A DNA stretch of 64,000 nt from Osmia lignaria lignaria (GCF_051020975.1 NW_027478159.1:9936501-10000500), one strand, 5' to 3'. Shown: positions 50,189 to 63,707, numbered from the stretch's first letter. Numbers and translations are program-made. The notes: a model not told the origin generated them from the sequence alone.

Positions 50189-53085
50189 TGATCAGATGCG
50201 TAGTTCTCGAGATATATCAAGATATTTAAAAGTTCCGAAGCCGCACCAACATAATAGAGATACAGAAACACCGTGGCCCCTTTCTTTGAGATAACTCTGC
50301 ACTATTGCGAGCTGGTAATGCCACTTCCAGTTTAGCTGTGCAGAAGAGGATCAACAAGAAGAAGAAATATCTCGGAATATGTCCGTCAGGCCCCTTCCGT
50401 TGAGCTAAATCTGCAAATATCTCGGAAACGATGCCAGCTATGGGAAAATGTTAAGAGACCTTTTTTGTAGAAAATTAGGTTTCCTACTTTTTATGTTCTA
50501 TGATATTTTTTGATCAGATGCGTAGTTCTCGAGATATATCAAGATATTTAAAAGTTCCGAAGCTGCACCAACATAATAGAGGTACAGAAACACCGTGGCC
50601 TCTTTCTTTGAGATAACTCTGCACTATTGCGAGCTGCAAATGCCACTTCCAGCTTAGCTGTGCAGAAGAGGAACAACAAGAAGAAGAAATATCTCGGAAT
50701 ATGTCCGTCAGGCCCCTTCCGTTGAGCTAAATCTGCAAATATCTCGGAAACGATGCCAGCTATGGGAAAATGTTAAGAGGCCTTTTTTGTAGAGAATTAA
50801 GTTTCCTACTTTTTATGTTCTATGATATTTTTTGATCAGATGCGTAGTTCTCGAGATATATCAAGATATTTAAAAGTTCCGAAGGCGCACCAACATAATA
50901 GAGGTACAGAAACACCGTGGCCCCTTTCTTTGAGATAACTCTGCACTATTGCGAGCTGCAAATGCCACTTCCAGCTTAGCTGTGCAGAAGAAGAACAACA
51001 AGAAGAAGAAATATCTCGAAATATGTCCGTCAGGCCCCTTCCCTTGAGATAAATCTGCAAATATCTCGGAAACGAAGCGAGCTATGGCAAAATGTTAAGA
51101 GACCTTTTTTGTAGAGAATTAAGTTTCCTACTTTTTATGTTGTATGATATTTTTTGATCAGATGCGTAGTTCTCAAGATATATCAAGATACTTAAAAGTT
51201 CCGCAGCCGCACCAACATAATAGAGATACAGAAACACCGTGGCCCCTTTCTTTGAGATAACTCTGCACTATTGCGAGCTGCAAATGCCACTTCGAGCTTA
51301 GCTGTGCAGAAGAAGAACAACAAGAAGAAGAAATATCTCGAAATATGTCCGTCAGACCCCTTCCCTTGAGATAAATCTGCAAATATCTCGGAAACGAAGC
51401 GAGCTATGGCAAAATGTTAAGAGACCTTTTTTGTAGAGAATTAAGTTTCCTCCTTTTTATCTTCTATGATATTTTTTGATCAGATGCGTAGTTCTCGAGA
51501 TATATCAAGATATTTAAAAGTTCCGAAGCCGCACCAACATAATAGAGATACAGAAACACCGTGGCCCCTTTCTTTGAGATAACTCTGCACTATTGCGAGC
51601 TGGAAATGCCACTTCCAGTTTAGCTGTGCAGAAGAAGAACAACAAGAAGAAGAAATATCTCGAAATATGTCCGTCAGACCCCTTCCCTTGAGATACATCT
51701 GCAAATATCTAGGAAACGAAGCGAGCTATGGCAAAATGTTAAGAGCCCTTTTTTGTAGAGAATTAAGTTTCCTACTTTTTATGTTCTATGATATTTTTTG
51801 ATCAGATGCGTAGTTCTCAAGATATATCAAGATATTTAAAAGTTCCGAAGCCGCACCAACATAATAGAGATACAGAAACACCGTGGCCCCTTTCTTTGAG
51901 ATAACTCTGCACTATTGCGAGCTGCAAATGCCACTTCGAGCTTAGCTGTGCAGAAGAAGAACAACAAGAAGAAGAAATATCTCGAAATATGTCCGTCAGA
52001 CCCCTTCCCTTGAGATACATCTGCAAATATCTAGGAAACGAAGCGAGCTATGGCAAAATGTTAAGAGACCTTTTTTGTAGAGAATTAAGTTTCCTACTTT
52101 TTATGTTCTATGATATTTTTTGATCAGATGCGTAGTTCTCGAGATATATCAAGATATTTAAAAGTTCCGAAGGCGCACCAACATAATAGAGATACAGAAA
52201 CACCGTGGCCCCTTTCTTTGAGATAACTCTGCACTATTGCGAGCTGCAAATGCCACTTCCAGCTTAGCTGTGCAGAAGAAGAACAGCAAGAAGGAGAAAT
52301 ATCTCGAAATATGTCCGTCAGGCCCCTTCCCTTGAGATAAATCTGCAAATATCTCGGAAACGAAGCGAGCTATGGCAAAATGTTAAGAGACCTTTTTTGT
52401 AGAGAATTATGTTTCCTACAATTTACGTTCTCTGATATTTTTTGATCAGAAGCGTAGTTTTCGAGATATATCGAGATATTTAAAAGTTCCGAAGCCGCAC
52501 CAACATAATAGAGATACAGAAACACCGTGGCCCCTTTCTTTGAGATAACTCTGCACTATTGCGAGCTGCAAATGCCACTTCCAGCTTAGCTGTGCAGAAG
52601 AAGAACAACAAGAAGAAGAAATATTTCGAAGTGTGTCCGTCAGGCCCCTTCCCTTGAGATAAATCTGCAAATATCTCGGAAACGAAGCGAGCTACGGCAA
52701 AATGTTAAGAGACCTTTTTTGTAGAAAATTAGGTTTCCTACTTTTTATGTTCTATGATATTTTTTGATCAGATGCGTAGTTCTCGTGATATATCAAGATA
52801 TTTAAAAGTTCCGAAGCTGCACCAACATAATAGAGGTACAGAAACACCGTGGCCTCTTTCTTTGAGATAACTCTGCACTATTGCGAGCTGCAAATGCCAC
52901 TTCCAGCTTAGCTGTGCAGAAGAGGAACAACAAGAAGAAGAAATATCTCGGATATGTCCGTCAGGCCCCTTCCCTTGAGCTAAATCTGCAAATATCTCGG
53001 AAACGATGCCAGCTATGTGAAAATGTTAAGAGACCTTTTTTGTAGAGAATTAAGTTTCCTACTTTTTATCTTCTATGATATTTTT
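50189..53085. repeat. Diverged domain with GATGCCAGC-type monomers
   Basis: Several monomers here (starting at 50189, 50511 and 52765) share AAGAGG in the purine tract, CTCGGAATATG or CTCGGATATG, TTGAGCTAAATC, GATGCCAGCTATG and GAAGCTGCACC or GAGGTACAG. The same subtype returns at 55983-57270. Neighbouring monomers carry CTTCGAGC and GTCAGACC. Private substitutions are denser than in 37-49 kb. Confidence 0.72.
52765..53085. repeat. 321-bp monomer (CTCGGATATG deletion)
   Basis: One A is missing near 52950, where relatives read CTCGGAATATG. The minus-strand frame is interrupted. Confidence 0.82.
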
Positions 53086-54051
53086 TGATCACATGCGTAG
53101 TTCTCGAGATATATCAAGATATTTAAAAGTTCCGAAGCCGCACCAACATAATAGAGATACAGAAACACCGTGGCCCCTTTCTTTGAGATAACTCTGCACT
53201 ATTGCGAGCTGCAAATGCCACTTCGAGCTTAGCTGTGCAGAAGAAGAACAACAAGAAGAAGAAATATCTCGAAATATGTCCGTCAGACCCCTTCCCTTGA
53301 GATAAATCTGCAAATATCTCGGAAACGAAGCGAGCTATGGCAAAATGTTAAGAGACCTTTTTTGTAGAGAATTAAGAGTCCTACTTTTTATCTTCTATGA
53401 TATTTTTTGATCAGATGCGTAGTTCTCGGGATATATCAAGATATTTAAAAGTTCCGAAGCCGCACCAACATAATAGAGATACAGAAACACCGTGGCCCCT
53501 TTCTTTGAGATAACTCTGCACTATTGCGAGCTGCAAATGCCACTTCGAGCTTAGCTGTGCAGAAGAAGAACAACAAGAAGAAGAAATATCTCGAAATATG
53601 TCCGTCAGACCCCTTCCCTTGAGATAAATCTGCAAATATCTCGGAAACGAAGCGAGCTATGGCAAAATGTTGAGACACCTTTTTTGTAGAGAATTATGTT
53701 TCCGACAATTTACGTTCTATGATATTTTTTGATCAGAAGCGTAGTTTTCGAGATATATCGAGATATTTAAAAGTTCCGAAGCCGCACCAACATAATAGAG
53801 ATACAGAAACACCGTGGCCCCTTTCTTTGAGATAACTCTGTACTATTGCGACCTGCAAATGCCACTTCCAGCTTAGCTGTGCAGAAGAAGAACAACAAGA
53901 AGAAGAAATATCTCGAAATATGTCCGTCAGGCCCCTTCCCTTGAGATAAATCTGCATATATCTCGGAAACGAAGCGAGCTATGGCAAAATGTTAAGAGAC
54001 CTTTTTTGTAGAGAATTACGTTTTCTACTTTTTATGTTCTATGATATTTTT

Positions 54052-54372
54052 TGATCAGATGCGTAGTTCTCGAGATATATCAAGATATTTAAAAGTTCCG
54101 AAGCTGCACCAACATAATAGAGGTACAGAAACACCGTGGCCTCTTTCTTTGAGATAACTCTGCACTATTGCGAGCTGCAAGTGCCACTTCCAGCTTAGCT
54201 GTGCAGAAGAAGAACAACAAGAAGAAGAAATATCTCGAAATATGTCCGTCAGGCCCCTTCCCTTGAGATAAATCTCCAAATATCTCGGAAACGAAGCGAG
54301 CTACGGCAAAATGTTAAGAGACTTTTTTGTAGAAAATTAGGTTTCCTACTTTTTATGTTCTATGATATTTTT
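54052..54372. repeat. 321-bp monomer (GAGACTTTTTTG deletion)
   Basis: GAGACTTTTTTG replaces GAGACCTTTTTTG near 54317, one base shorter. The monomer borders the degenerate cluster that follows. Confidence 0.82.
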
Positions 54373-55338
54373 TGATCAGATGCGTAGTTCTCGAGATATA
54401 TCAAGATATTTAAAAGTTCCGAAGCCGCACCAACATAATGGAGATACAGAAACACCGTGGCCCCTTTCTGTGAGATAACTCTGCACTATTGCGAGCTGCA
54501 AATGCCAGTTCGAGCTTAGCTGTGCAGAAGAAGCACAACAAGAACAAGAAATATCTCGGAATATGTCCGTCAGGCCCCTTCCCTTGAGCTAAATCTGCAA
54601 ATATGTCGGCAACGATGCGAGATGTGGCAAAACGTTAAGAGACCTTTTTTGTGGAGAATTAAGTTTCCTACTTTTTATGTTCTATGATATTTTTGGATCA
54701 GAGGCGTAGTTTTCGAGATATATCAAGATATTTAAAAGTTCCGAAGCCGCACCAACATAATAGAGATACAGAAACACCGTGGCCCCTTTCTGTGAGATAA
54801 CTCTGCACTATTGCGAGCTGCAAATGCCAGTTCGAGCTTAGCTGTGCGGAAGAAGCACAACAAGAACCAGAAATATCTCGGAATATGTCCGTCAGGCCCG
54901 TTCCTTTGAGCTGAATCTGCAAATATCTCGGAAACAATGCGAGCTATGGCAAAACGTTGAGAGACGCTTTTTGTAGGAAATTAAGTTTCCTACTATTTAT
55001 GTTCTATGATATTTTTTGATCAGATGCGTTGTTTTCGAGATATATCGAGATATTTAAAGGTTCCGAAGCCGCACCAACATAATAAAGATACATAAACACC
55101 GTGGCCTCTTTCTTTGAGATAACTCTGCACTATTCCGAGCTGCAAATGTAACTTCCACTTTAGCTGTGCAGAAGAAGAACAACAAGAAGAAGAAATACCT
55201 CGAAATATGTCCGTCAGGCCCATTCCCTTGAGATAAATCTGCATATATCTCGGAAACGAAGCGAGCTATGGCAAAATGTTGAGAGACCTTTTTTGTAGAG
55301 AATTAAGTTTTCTACTTTTTATGTTCTATGATATTTTT
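54373..55338. repeat. Most diverged monomer cluster in the window (three units)
   Basis: These three monomers hold many private changes: TTCTGTGAGATAAC, CCAGTTCGAGC, GAAGCACAAC with GAACAAG or GAACCAG, TATGTCGGCAACGATGCGAGATG, AAAACGTTA, GTGGAGAATT, TTGGATCAGAGGCG, TGTAGGAAATT, GATGCGTTG, TAAAGATACAT and TGTAACTTCCACTTT. Length and phase are nevertheless kept. They probably escaped recent homogenisation. Confidence 0.8.
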
Positions 55339-55849
55339 TGATCAGATGCGTAGTTCTCGAGATATATCAAGATATTTAAAAGATCCGAAGCCGCACCAAC
55401 ATAATAGAGATACAGAAACACCGTGGCCCCATTCTTTGAGATAACTCTGCACTATTGCGAGCTGCAAATGCCACTTCCAGCTTAGCTGTGCAGAAGAAGA
55501 ACAACAAGAAGAAGAAATATCTCGAAATATGTCCGTCAGGCCCCTTCCCTTGAGATAAATCTGCAAATATCTCGGAAACGAAGCGGGCTATGGCAAAATG
55601 TTAAGAGACCTTTTTTGTAGAGAATTAAGTTTTCTACTTTTTATGTTCCAGGATATTTTTTGTTCAGATGCGTAGTTCTCGAGATATATCAAGATATTTA
55701 AAAGTTCCGAAGCTGCACCAACATAATAGAGATACAGAAACACCGTGGCCCCTTTCTTTGAGATAACTCTGCACTATTCCGAGCTGCAAATGCCACTTCG
55801 AGCTTAGCTGTGCAGAAGAAGAACAACAAGAAGAAGAAATATCTCGAAA

Positions 55850-57107
55850 TATGTCCGTCAGACCCCTTCCCTTGAGATAAATCTGCAAATATCTCGGAAA
55901 CGAAGCGAGCTATGGCAAAATGTTAAGAGACCTTTTTTGTAGAGAATTAAGTTTCCTACTTTTTATCTTATGTGATATTTTTTGATCAGATGCGTAGTTC
56001 TCGAGATATATCAAGATATTTAAAAGTTCCGAAGCCGCACCAACATAATAGAGATACAGAAACACCGTGGCCCCTTTCTTTGAGATAACTCTGCACTATT
56101 GCGAGCTGGAAATGCCACTTCCAGTTTAGCTGTGCAGAAGAGGAACAACAAGAAGAAGAAATATCTCGGAATATGTCCGTCAGGCCCCTTCCGTTGAGCT
56201 AAATCTGCAAATATCTCGGAAACGATGCCAGCTATGGGAAAATGTTAAGAGACCTTTTTTGTAGAAAATTAGGTTTCCTACTTTTTATGTTCTATGATAT
56301 TTTTTGATCAGATGCGTGGTTCTCGAGATATATCAAGATATTTAAAAGTTCCGAAGCTGCACCAACATAATAGAGGTACAGAAACACCGTGGCCTCTTTC
56401 TTTGAGATAACTCTGCACTATTGCGAGCTGCAAATGCCACTTCCAGCTTAGCTGTGCAGAAGAAGAACAACAAGAAGAAGAAATATCCCGAAATATGTCC
56501 GTCAGACCCCTTCCCTTGAGATAAATCTGCAAATATCTCGGAAACGAAGCGAGCTATGGCAAAATGTTAAGAGACCTTTTTTGTAGAGAATTAAGTTTCC
56601 TACTTTTTATCTTATGTGATATTTTTTGATCAGATGCGTAGTTCTCGAGATATATCAAGATATTTAAAAGTTCCGAAGCCGCACCAACATAATAGAGATA
56701 CAGAAACACCGTGGCCCCTTTCTTTGAGATAACTCTGCACTATTGCGAGCTGGAAATGCCACTTCCAGTTTAGCTGTGCAGAAGAGGAACAACAAGAAGA
56801 AGAAATATCTCGGAATATGTCCGTCAGGCCCCTTCCGTTGAGCTAAATCTGCAAATATCTCGGAAACGATGCCAGCTATGGGAAAATGTTAAGAGACCTT
56901 TTTTGTAGAAAATTAGGTTTCCTACTTTTTATGTTCTATGATATTTTTTGATCAGATGCGTAGTTCTCGAGATATATCAAGATATTTAAAAGTTCCGAAG
57001 CTGCACCAACATAATAGAGGTACAGAAACACCGTGGCCTCTTTCTTTGAGATAACTCTGCACTATTGCGAGCTGCAAATGCCACTTCCAGCTTAGCTGTG
57101 CAGAAGA
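55850..57107. repeat. Tandem dimer higher-order repeat (644 bp) in the diverged domain
   Basis: About 55850-56463 corresponds to 56494-57107 two monomers later. Both contain TTATCTTATGTGATA, the GGAA hairpin allele, AAGAGGAAC, TTGAGCTAAATC, GATGCCAGC, AAAATTAGG and GAAGCTGCACC. At least one difference is visible (GTGGTTCTC at 56317 against GTAGTTCTC). Confidence 0.75.
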
Positions 57108-58236
57108 GGAACAACAAGAAGAAGAAATATCTCGGAATATGTCCGTCAGGCCCCTTCCGTTGAGCTAAATCTGCAAATATCTCGGAAACGATGCCAGCTA
57201 TGGGAAAATGTTAAGAGACCTTTTTTGTAGAGAATTAAGTTTCCTACTTTTTATGTTGTATGATATTTTTTGATCAGATGCGTAGTTCTCAAGATATATC
57301 AAGATATTTAAAAGTTCCGCAGCCGCACCAACATAATAGAGATACAGAAACACCGTGGCCCCTTTCTTTGAGATAACTCTGCACTATTGCGAGCTGGAAA
57401 TGCCACTTCCAGTTTAGCTGTGCAAAAGAAGAACAACAAGAAGAAGAAATATCCCGAAATATGTCCGTCAGACCCCTTCCCTTGAGATACATCTGCAAAT
57501 ATCTAGGAAACGAAGCGAGCTATGGCAAAATGTTAAGAGACCTTTTTTGTAGAGAATTAAGTTTCCTACTTTTTATGTTCTATGATATTTTTTGATCAGA
57601 TGCGTAGTTCTCAAGATATATCAAGATATTTAAAAGTTCCGAAGCCGCACCAACATAATAGAGATACAGAAACACCGTGGCCCCTTTCTTTGAGATAACT
57701 CTGCACTATTGCGAGCTGCAAATGCCACTTCGAGCTTAGCTGTGCAGAAGAAGAACAACAAGAAGAAGAAATATCTCGAAATATGTCCGTCAGACCCCTT
57801 CCCTTGAGATAAATCTGCAAATATCTCGGAAACGAAGCGAGCTATGGCAAAATGTTAAGAGACCTTTTTTGTAGAGAATTAAGTTTCCTACTTTTTATCT
57901 TCTATGATATTTTTTGATCAGATGCGTAGTTCTCGGGATATATCAAGATATTTAAAAGTTCCGAAGCCGCACCAACATAATAGAGATACAGAAACACCGT
58001 GGCCCCTTTCTTTGAGATAACTCTGCACTATTGCGAGCTGCAAATGCCACTTCCAGTTTAGCTGTGCAGAAGAAGAACAACAAGAAGAAGAAATATCTCG
58101 AAATATGTCCGTCAGGCCCCTTCCCTTGAGATAAATCAGCATATATCTCGGAAACGAAGCGAGCTATGGCAAAATCTTAAGAGACCTTTTTTGTAGAGAA
58201 TTAAGTTTCCTACTTTTTATGTTCTATGATATTTTT

Positions 58237-58557
58237 CGATCAGATGCGTAGTTCTCGAGATATATCAAGATATTTAAAAGTTCCGAAGCCGCACCAACAT
58301 AATAGAGATACAGAAACACCGTGGCCCCTTTTTTGAGATAACTCTGCACTATTGCGAGCTGCAAATGCCACTTCCAGCTTAGCTGTGCAGAAGAAGAACA
58401 ACAAGAAGAAGAAATATCTCGAAATATGTCCGTCAGACCCCTTCCCTTGAGATAAATCTGCAAATATCTCGGAAACGAAGCGAGCTATGGCAAAATGTTA
58501 AGAGACCTTTTTTGTAGAGAATTATGTTTCCTACAATTTACGTTCTATGATATTTTT
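58237..58557. repeat. 321-bp monomer with the CCCCTTTTTTGAG deletion, copy 1
   Basis: A single C is missing from CCCCTTTCTTTGAG in block A. This shifts the minus-strand frame, so its downstream half reads in another register. The same deletion recurs at 59524 and 61777. Confidence 0.88.
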
Positions 58558-59523
58558 TGATCAGAAGCGTAGTTTTCGTTATATATCGAGATATTTAAAA
58601 GTTCCGAAGCCGCACCAACATAATAGAGATACAGAAACACCGTGGCCCCTTTCTTTGAGATAACTCTGCACTATTGCGACCTGCAAATGCCACTTCCAGC
58701 TTAGCTGTGCAGAAGAAGAACAACAAGAAGAAGAAATATCTCGAAATATGTCCGTCAGGCCCCTTCCCTTGAGATAAATCTGCAAATATCTCGGAAACGA
58801 AGCGAGCTATGGCAAAATGTTGAGAGACGTTTTTTGTAGAGAATTATGTTTCCTACAATTTATGTTCTATGATATTTTTTGATCAGATGCGAAGTTCTCG
58901 AGATATATCAAGATATTTAAAAGTTCCGAAGCCGCACCAACATAATAGAGATACAGAAACACCGTGGCCCCATTCTTTGAGATAACTCTGCACTATTGCG
59001 AGCTGGAAATGCCACTTCCAGTTTAGCTGTGCAGAAGAAGAACAACAAGAAGAAGAAATATCTCGAAATATGTCCGTCAGGCCCATTCCCTTGAGATAAA
59101 TCTGCATATATCTCGGAAACGAAGCGAGCTATGGCAAAATGTTGAGAGACCTTTTTTGTAGAGAATTAAGTTACCTACTTTTTATGTTCTATGATATTAT
59201 TTGATCAGATGCGTAGTTCTCGAGATATATCAAGATATTTAAAAGTTCCGAAGCCGGACCAACATAATAGAGATACAGAAACACCGTGGCCCCTTTCTTT
59301 GAGATAACTCTGCACTATTGCGAGCTGCAAATGCCACTTCCAGCTTAGCTGTGCAGAAGAAGAACAACAAGAAGAAGAAATATCTCGAAATATGTCCGTC
59401 AGGCCCCTTCCCTTGAGATAAATCTGCATATATCTCGGAAACGAAGCGAGCTATGGCAAAATGTTAAGAGACCTTTTTTGTAGAGAATTAAGTTTCCTAC
59501 TTTTTATGTTCTGTGATATTTTT

Positions 59524-59844
59524 CGATCAGATGCGTAGTTCTCGAGATATATCAAGATATTTAAAAGTTCCGAAGCCGCACCAACATAATAGAGATACAG
59601 AAACACCGTCGCCCCTTTTTTGAGATAACTCTGCACTATTGCGAGCTGCAAATGCCACTTCCAGCTTAGCTGTGCAGAAGAAGAACAACAAGAAGAAGGA
59701 ATATCTCGAAATATGTCCGTCAGACCCCTTCCCTTGAGATAAATCTGCAAATATCTCGGAAACGAAGCGAGCTATGGCAAAATGTTAAGAGACCTTTTTT
59801 GTAGAGAATTATGTTTCCTACAATTTACGTTCTATGATATTTTT
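59524..59844. repeat. 321-bp monomer with the CCCCTTTTTTGAG deletion, copy 2
   Basis: Same deletion as at 58237, with additional GTCGCCCC and GAAGGAATATC changes. A frame of 99 codons arises here only because the shift removes the usual TGA. Confidence 0.88.
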
Positions 59845-61776
59845 TGATCAGAAGCGTAGTTTTCGAGATATATCGAGATATTTAAAAGTTCCGAAGCCGC
59901 ACCAACATAATAGAGATACAGAAACACCGTGGCCCCTTTCTTTGAGATAACTCTGCACTATTGCGACCTGCAAATGCCACTTCCAGCTTAGCTGTGCAGA
60001 AGAAGAACAACAAGAAGAGGAAATATCTCGAAATATGTCCGTCAGGCCCCTTCCCTTGAGATAAATCTGCAAATATCTCGGAAACGAAGCGAGCTATGGC
60101 AAAATGTTGAGAGACGTTTTTTGTAGAGAATTATGTTTCCTACAATTTATGTTCTATGATATTTTTTGATCAGATGCGAAGTTCTCGAGATATATCAAGA
60201 TATTTAAAAGTTCCGAAGCCGCACCAACATAATAGAGATACAGAAACACCGTGGCCCCATTCTTTGAGATAACTCTGCACTATTGCGAGCTGGAAATGCC
60301 ACTTCCAGTTTAGCTGTGCAGAAGAAGAACAACAAGAAGAAGAAATATCTCGAAATATGTCCGTCAGGCCCATTCCCTTGAGATAAATCTGCATATATCT
60401 CGGAAACGAAGCGAGCTATGGCAAAATGTTGGGAGACCTTTTTTGTAGAGAATTAAGTTTTCTACTTTTTATGTTCTATGATATTTTTTGATCAGATGCG
60501 TAGTTCTCGAGATATATCAAGATATTTAAAAGATCCGAAGCCGCACCAACATAATAGAGATACAGAAACACCGTGGCCCCTTTCTTTGAGATAACTCTGC
60601 ACTATTGCGAGCTGCAAATGCCACTTCCAGCTTAGCTGTGCAGAAGAAGACCAACAAGAAGAAGAAATATCTCGAAATATGTCCGTCAAGCCCCTTCCCT
60701 TGAGATAAATCTGCAAATATCTCGGAAACGAAGCGAGCTATGGCAAAATGTTAAGAGACCTTATTTGTAGAGAATTAAGTTTCCTACTTTTTATGTTCTA
60801 TGATATTATTTGATCAGATGCGTAGTTCTCGAGATATATCAAGATATTTAAAAGTTCCGACGCCGCACCAACATAATAGAGATACAGAAACACCGTGGCC
60901 CCTTTCTTTGAGATAACTCTGCACTATTGCGAGCTGCAAATGCCACTTCCAGCTTAGCTGTGCAGAAGAAGAACAACAAGAAGAAGAAATATCTCGAAAT
61001 ATGTCCGTCAGACCCCTTCCCTTGAGATAAATCTGCAAATATCTCGGAAACGAAGCGAGCTATGGCAAAATGTTGAGAGACGTTTTTTGTAGAGAATTAT
61101 GTTTCCTACAATTTATGTTCTATGATATTTTTTGATCAGATGCGTAGTTCTCGAGATATATCAAGATATTTAAAAGTTCCGAAGCCGCACCAACATAATA
61201 GAGATACAGAAACACCGTGGCCCCATTCTTTGAGATAACTCTGCACTATTGCGAGCTGGAAATGCCACTTCCAGTTTAGCTGTGCAGAAGAAGAACAACA
61301 AGAAGAAGAAATATCTCGAAATATGTCCGTCAGGCCAGTTCCTATGAGCTGAATCTGCAAATATCTCGGAAACGAAGCGAGCTATGGCAAAATGTTAAGA
61401 GACGTTTTTTATAAAGAATTATGTTTCCTACAATTTATGTTCTATGATATTTTTTGATCAGAAGCGTAGTTTTCGAGATATATCGAGATATTTAAAAGTT
61501 CCGAAGCCGCACCAACATGATAGGGATACAGAAACACCGTGGCCCCTTTCTTTGAGATAACTCTGCACTATTGCGAGCTGCAAATGCCACTTCCAGCTTA
61601 GCTGTGCAGAAGAAGAACAACAAGAAGAAGGAATATCTCGAAATATGTCCGTCAGACCCCTTCCCTTGAGATAAATCTGCAAATATCTCGGAAACGAAGC
61701 GAGCTATGGCAAAATGTTAAGAGACCTTTTTTGTAGAGAATTAAGTTTCCTACTTTTTATGTTCTATGATATTTTT

Positions 61777-62097
61777 CGATCAGATGCGTAGTTCTCGAGA
61801 TATATCAAGATATTTAAAAGTTCCGAAGCCGCACCAACATAATAGAGATACAGAAACACCGTGGCCCCTTTTTTGAGATAACTCTGCACTATTGCGAGCT
61901 GCAAATGCCACTTCCAGCTTAGCTGTGCAGAAGAAGAACAACAAGAAGAAGGAATATCTCGAAATATGTCCGTCAGACCCCTTCCCTTGAGATAAATCTG
62001 CAAATATCTCGGAAACGAAGCGAGCTATGGCAAAATGTTAAGAGACCTTTTTTGTAGAGAATTATGTTTCCTACAATTTACGTTCTATGATATTTTT
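61777..62097. repeat. 321-bp monomer with the CCCCTTTTTTGAG deletion, copy 3
   Basis: Same deletion, seven monomers after copy 2. It is followed by the same GCGACCTGC and GATGCGAAG monomers as in copies 1 and 2. Confidence 0.88.
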
Positions 62098-62741
62098 TGA
62101 TCAGAAGCGTAGTTTTCGAGATATATCGAGATATTTAAAAGTTCCGAAGCCGCACCAACATAATAGAGATACAGAAACACCGTGGCCCCTTTCTTTGAGA
62201 TAACTCTGCACTATTGCGACCTGCAAATGCCACTTCCAGCTTAGCTGTGCAGAAGAAGAACAACAAGAAGAAGAAATATCTCGAAATATGTCCGTCAGGC
62301 CCCTTCCCTTGAGATAAATCTGCAAATATCTCGGAAACGAAGCGAGCTATGGCAAAATGTTGAGAGACGTTTTTTGTAGAGAATTATGTTTCCTACAATT
62401 TATGTTCTATGATATTTTTTGATCAGATGCGAAGTTCTCGAGATATATCAAGATATTTAAAAGTTCCGAAGCCGCACCAACATAATAGAGATACAGAAAC
62501 ACCGTGGCCCCATTCTTTGAGATAACTCTGCACTATTGCGAGCTGGAAATGCCACTTCCAGTTTAGCTGTGCAGAAGAAGAACAACAAGAAGAAGAAATA
62601 TCTCGAAATATGTCCGTCAGGCCCCTTCCCTTGAGATAAATCTGCAAATATCTCGGAAACGAAGCGAGCTATGGCGAAATGTTAAGAGACCTTTTATGTA
62701 GAGAATTAAGTTTCCTACTTTTTATCTTCTATGATATTTTT

Positions 62742-63707
62742 TGATCAGATGCGTAGTTCTCGAGATATATCAAGATATTTAAAAGTTCCGAAGCCGCACC
62801 AACATAATAGAGATACAGAAACACCGTGGCCCCTTTCTTTGAGATAACTCTGCACTAGTGCGAGCCGCAAATGCCACTTCCAGCTTAGCTGTGCAGAAGA
62901 AGAACAACAAGAAGAAGAAATATCTCGAAATATGTCCGTCAGGCCCCTTCCCTTGACATAAATCTGCAAATATCTCGGAAACGAAGCGAGCTATGGCAAA
63001 ATGTTAAGAGACCTTTTTTGTAGAGAATTAAGTTTCCTACTTTTTATGTTCTATGATATTTTTTGATCAGATGCGTAGTTTTCGAGATATATCGAGATAT
63101 TTAAAAGTTCCGAAGCCGCACAAACATAATAGGGATACAGAAACACCGTGGCCCCTTTCTTTGAGATAACTCTGCACTAGTGCGAGCCGCAAATGCCACT
63201 TCCAGCTTAGCTGTGCAGAAGAAGAACAACAAGAAGAAGAAATATCTCGAAATATGTCCGTCAGGCCCCTTCCCTTGAGATAAATCTGCAAATATCTCGG
63301 AAACGAAGCGAGCTATGGCGAAATGTTAAGAGAGCTTTTTTGTAGAGAATTAAGTTTCCTACTTTTTATCTTCTATGATATTTTTTGATCAGATGCGTAG
63401 TTCTCGAGATATATCAAGATATTTAAAAGTTCCGAAGCCGCACCAACATAATAGAGATACAGAAACACCGTGGCCCCTTTCTTTGAGATAACTCTGCACT
63501 AGTGCGAGCCGCAAATGCCACTTCCAGCTTAGCTGTGCAGAAGAAGAACAACAAGAAGAAGAAATATCTCGAAATATGTCCGTCAGGCCCCTTCCCTTGA
63601 GATAAATCTGCAAATATCTCGGAAACGAAGCGAGCTATGGCAAAATATTTAGAGACCTTTCTTGTAGAGAATTAAGTTTCCTACTTTTTATGTAGTATGA
63701 TATTTTT
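62742..63707. repeat. ACTAGT-type monomers near the right edge
   Basis: Three successive monomers have CACTAGTGCGAGCCGC in block A, the subtype common in 1-18 kb and rare in the 50-62 kb domain. GGCGAAATG is private to this stretch (about 62673 and 63316), which links it to its immediate left neighbour. Confidence 0.75.

Larger units (their letters stand above)
58237..60810. repeat. Tandem 4-monomer higher-order repeat (1287 bp)
   Basis: 58237-59523 and 59524-60810 carry the same monomer order: CCCCTTTTTTGAG deletion with CGATCAG start; ATTTACGTTC then GCGACCTGC; GATGCGAAG with CCCCATTC and GCATATATC; then a fourth, less similar monomer. A third partial series starts at 61777. Differences such as TTTTCGTTATA near 58576 and GTCGCCCC near 59610 show some ageing. 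Confidence 0.8.

Noticed and set aside
59451..59750. A longer 99-codon minus-strand frame
   Set aside because: It arises only because a 1-bp deletion in that monomer moves the reading register past the usual TGA. It is a chance frame.
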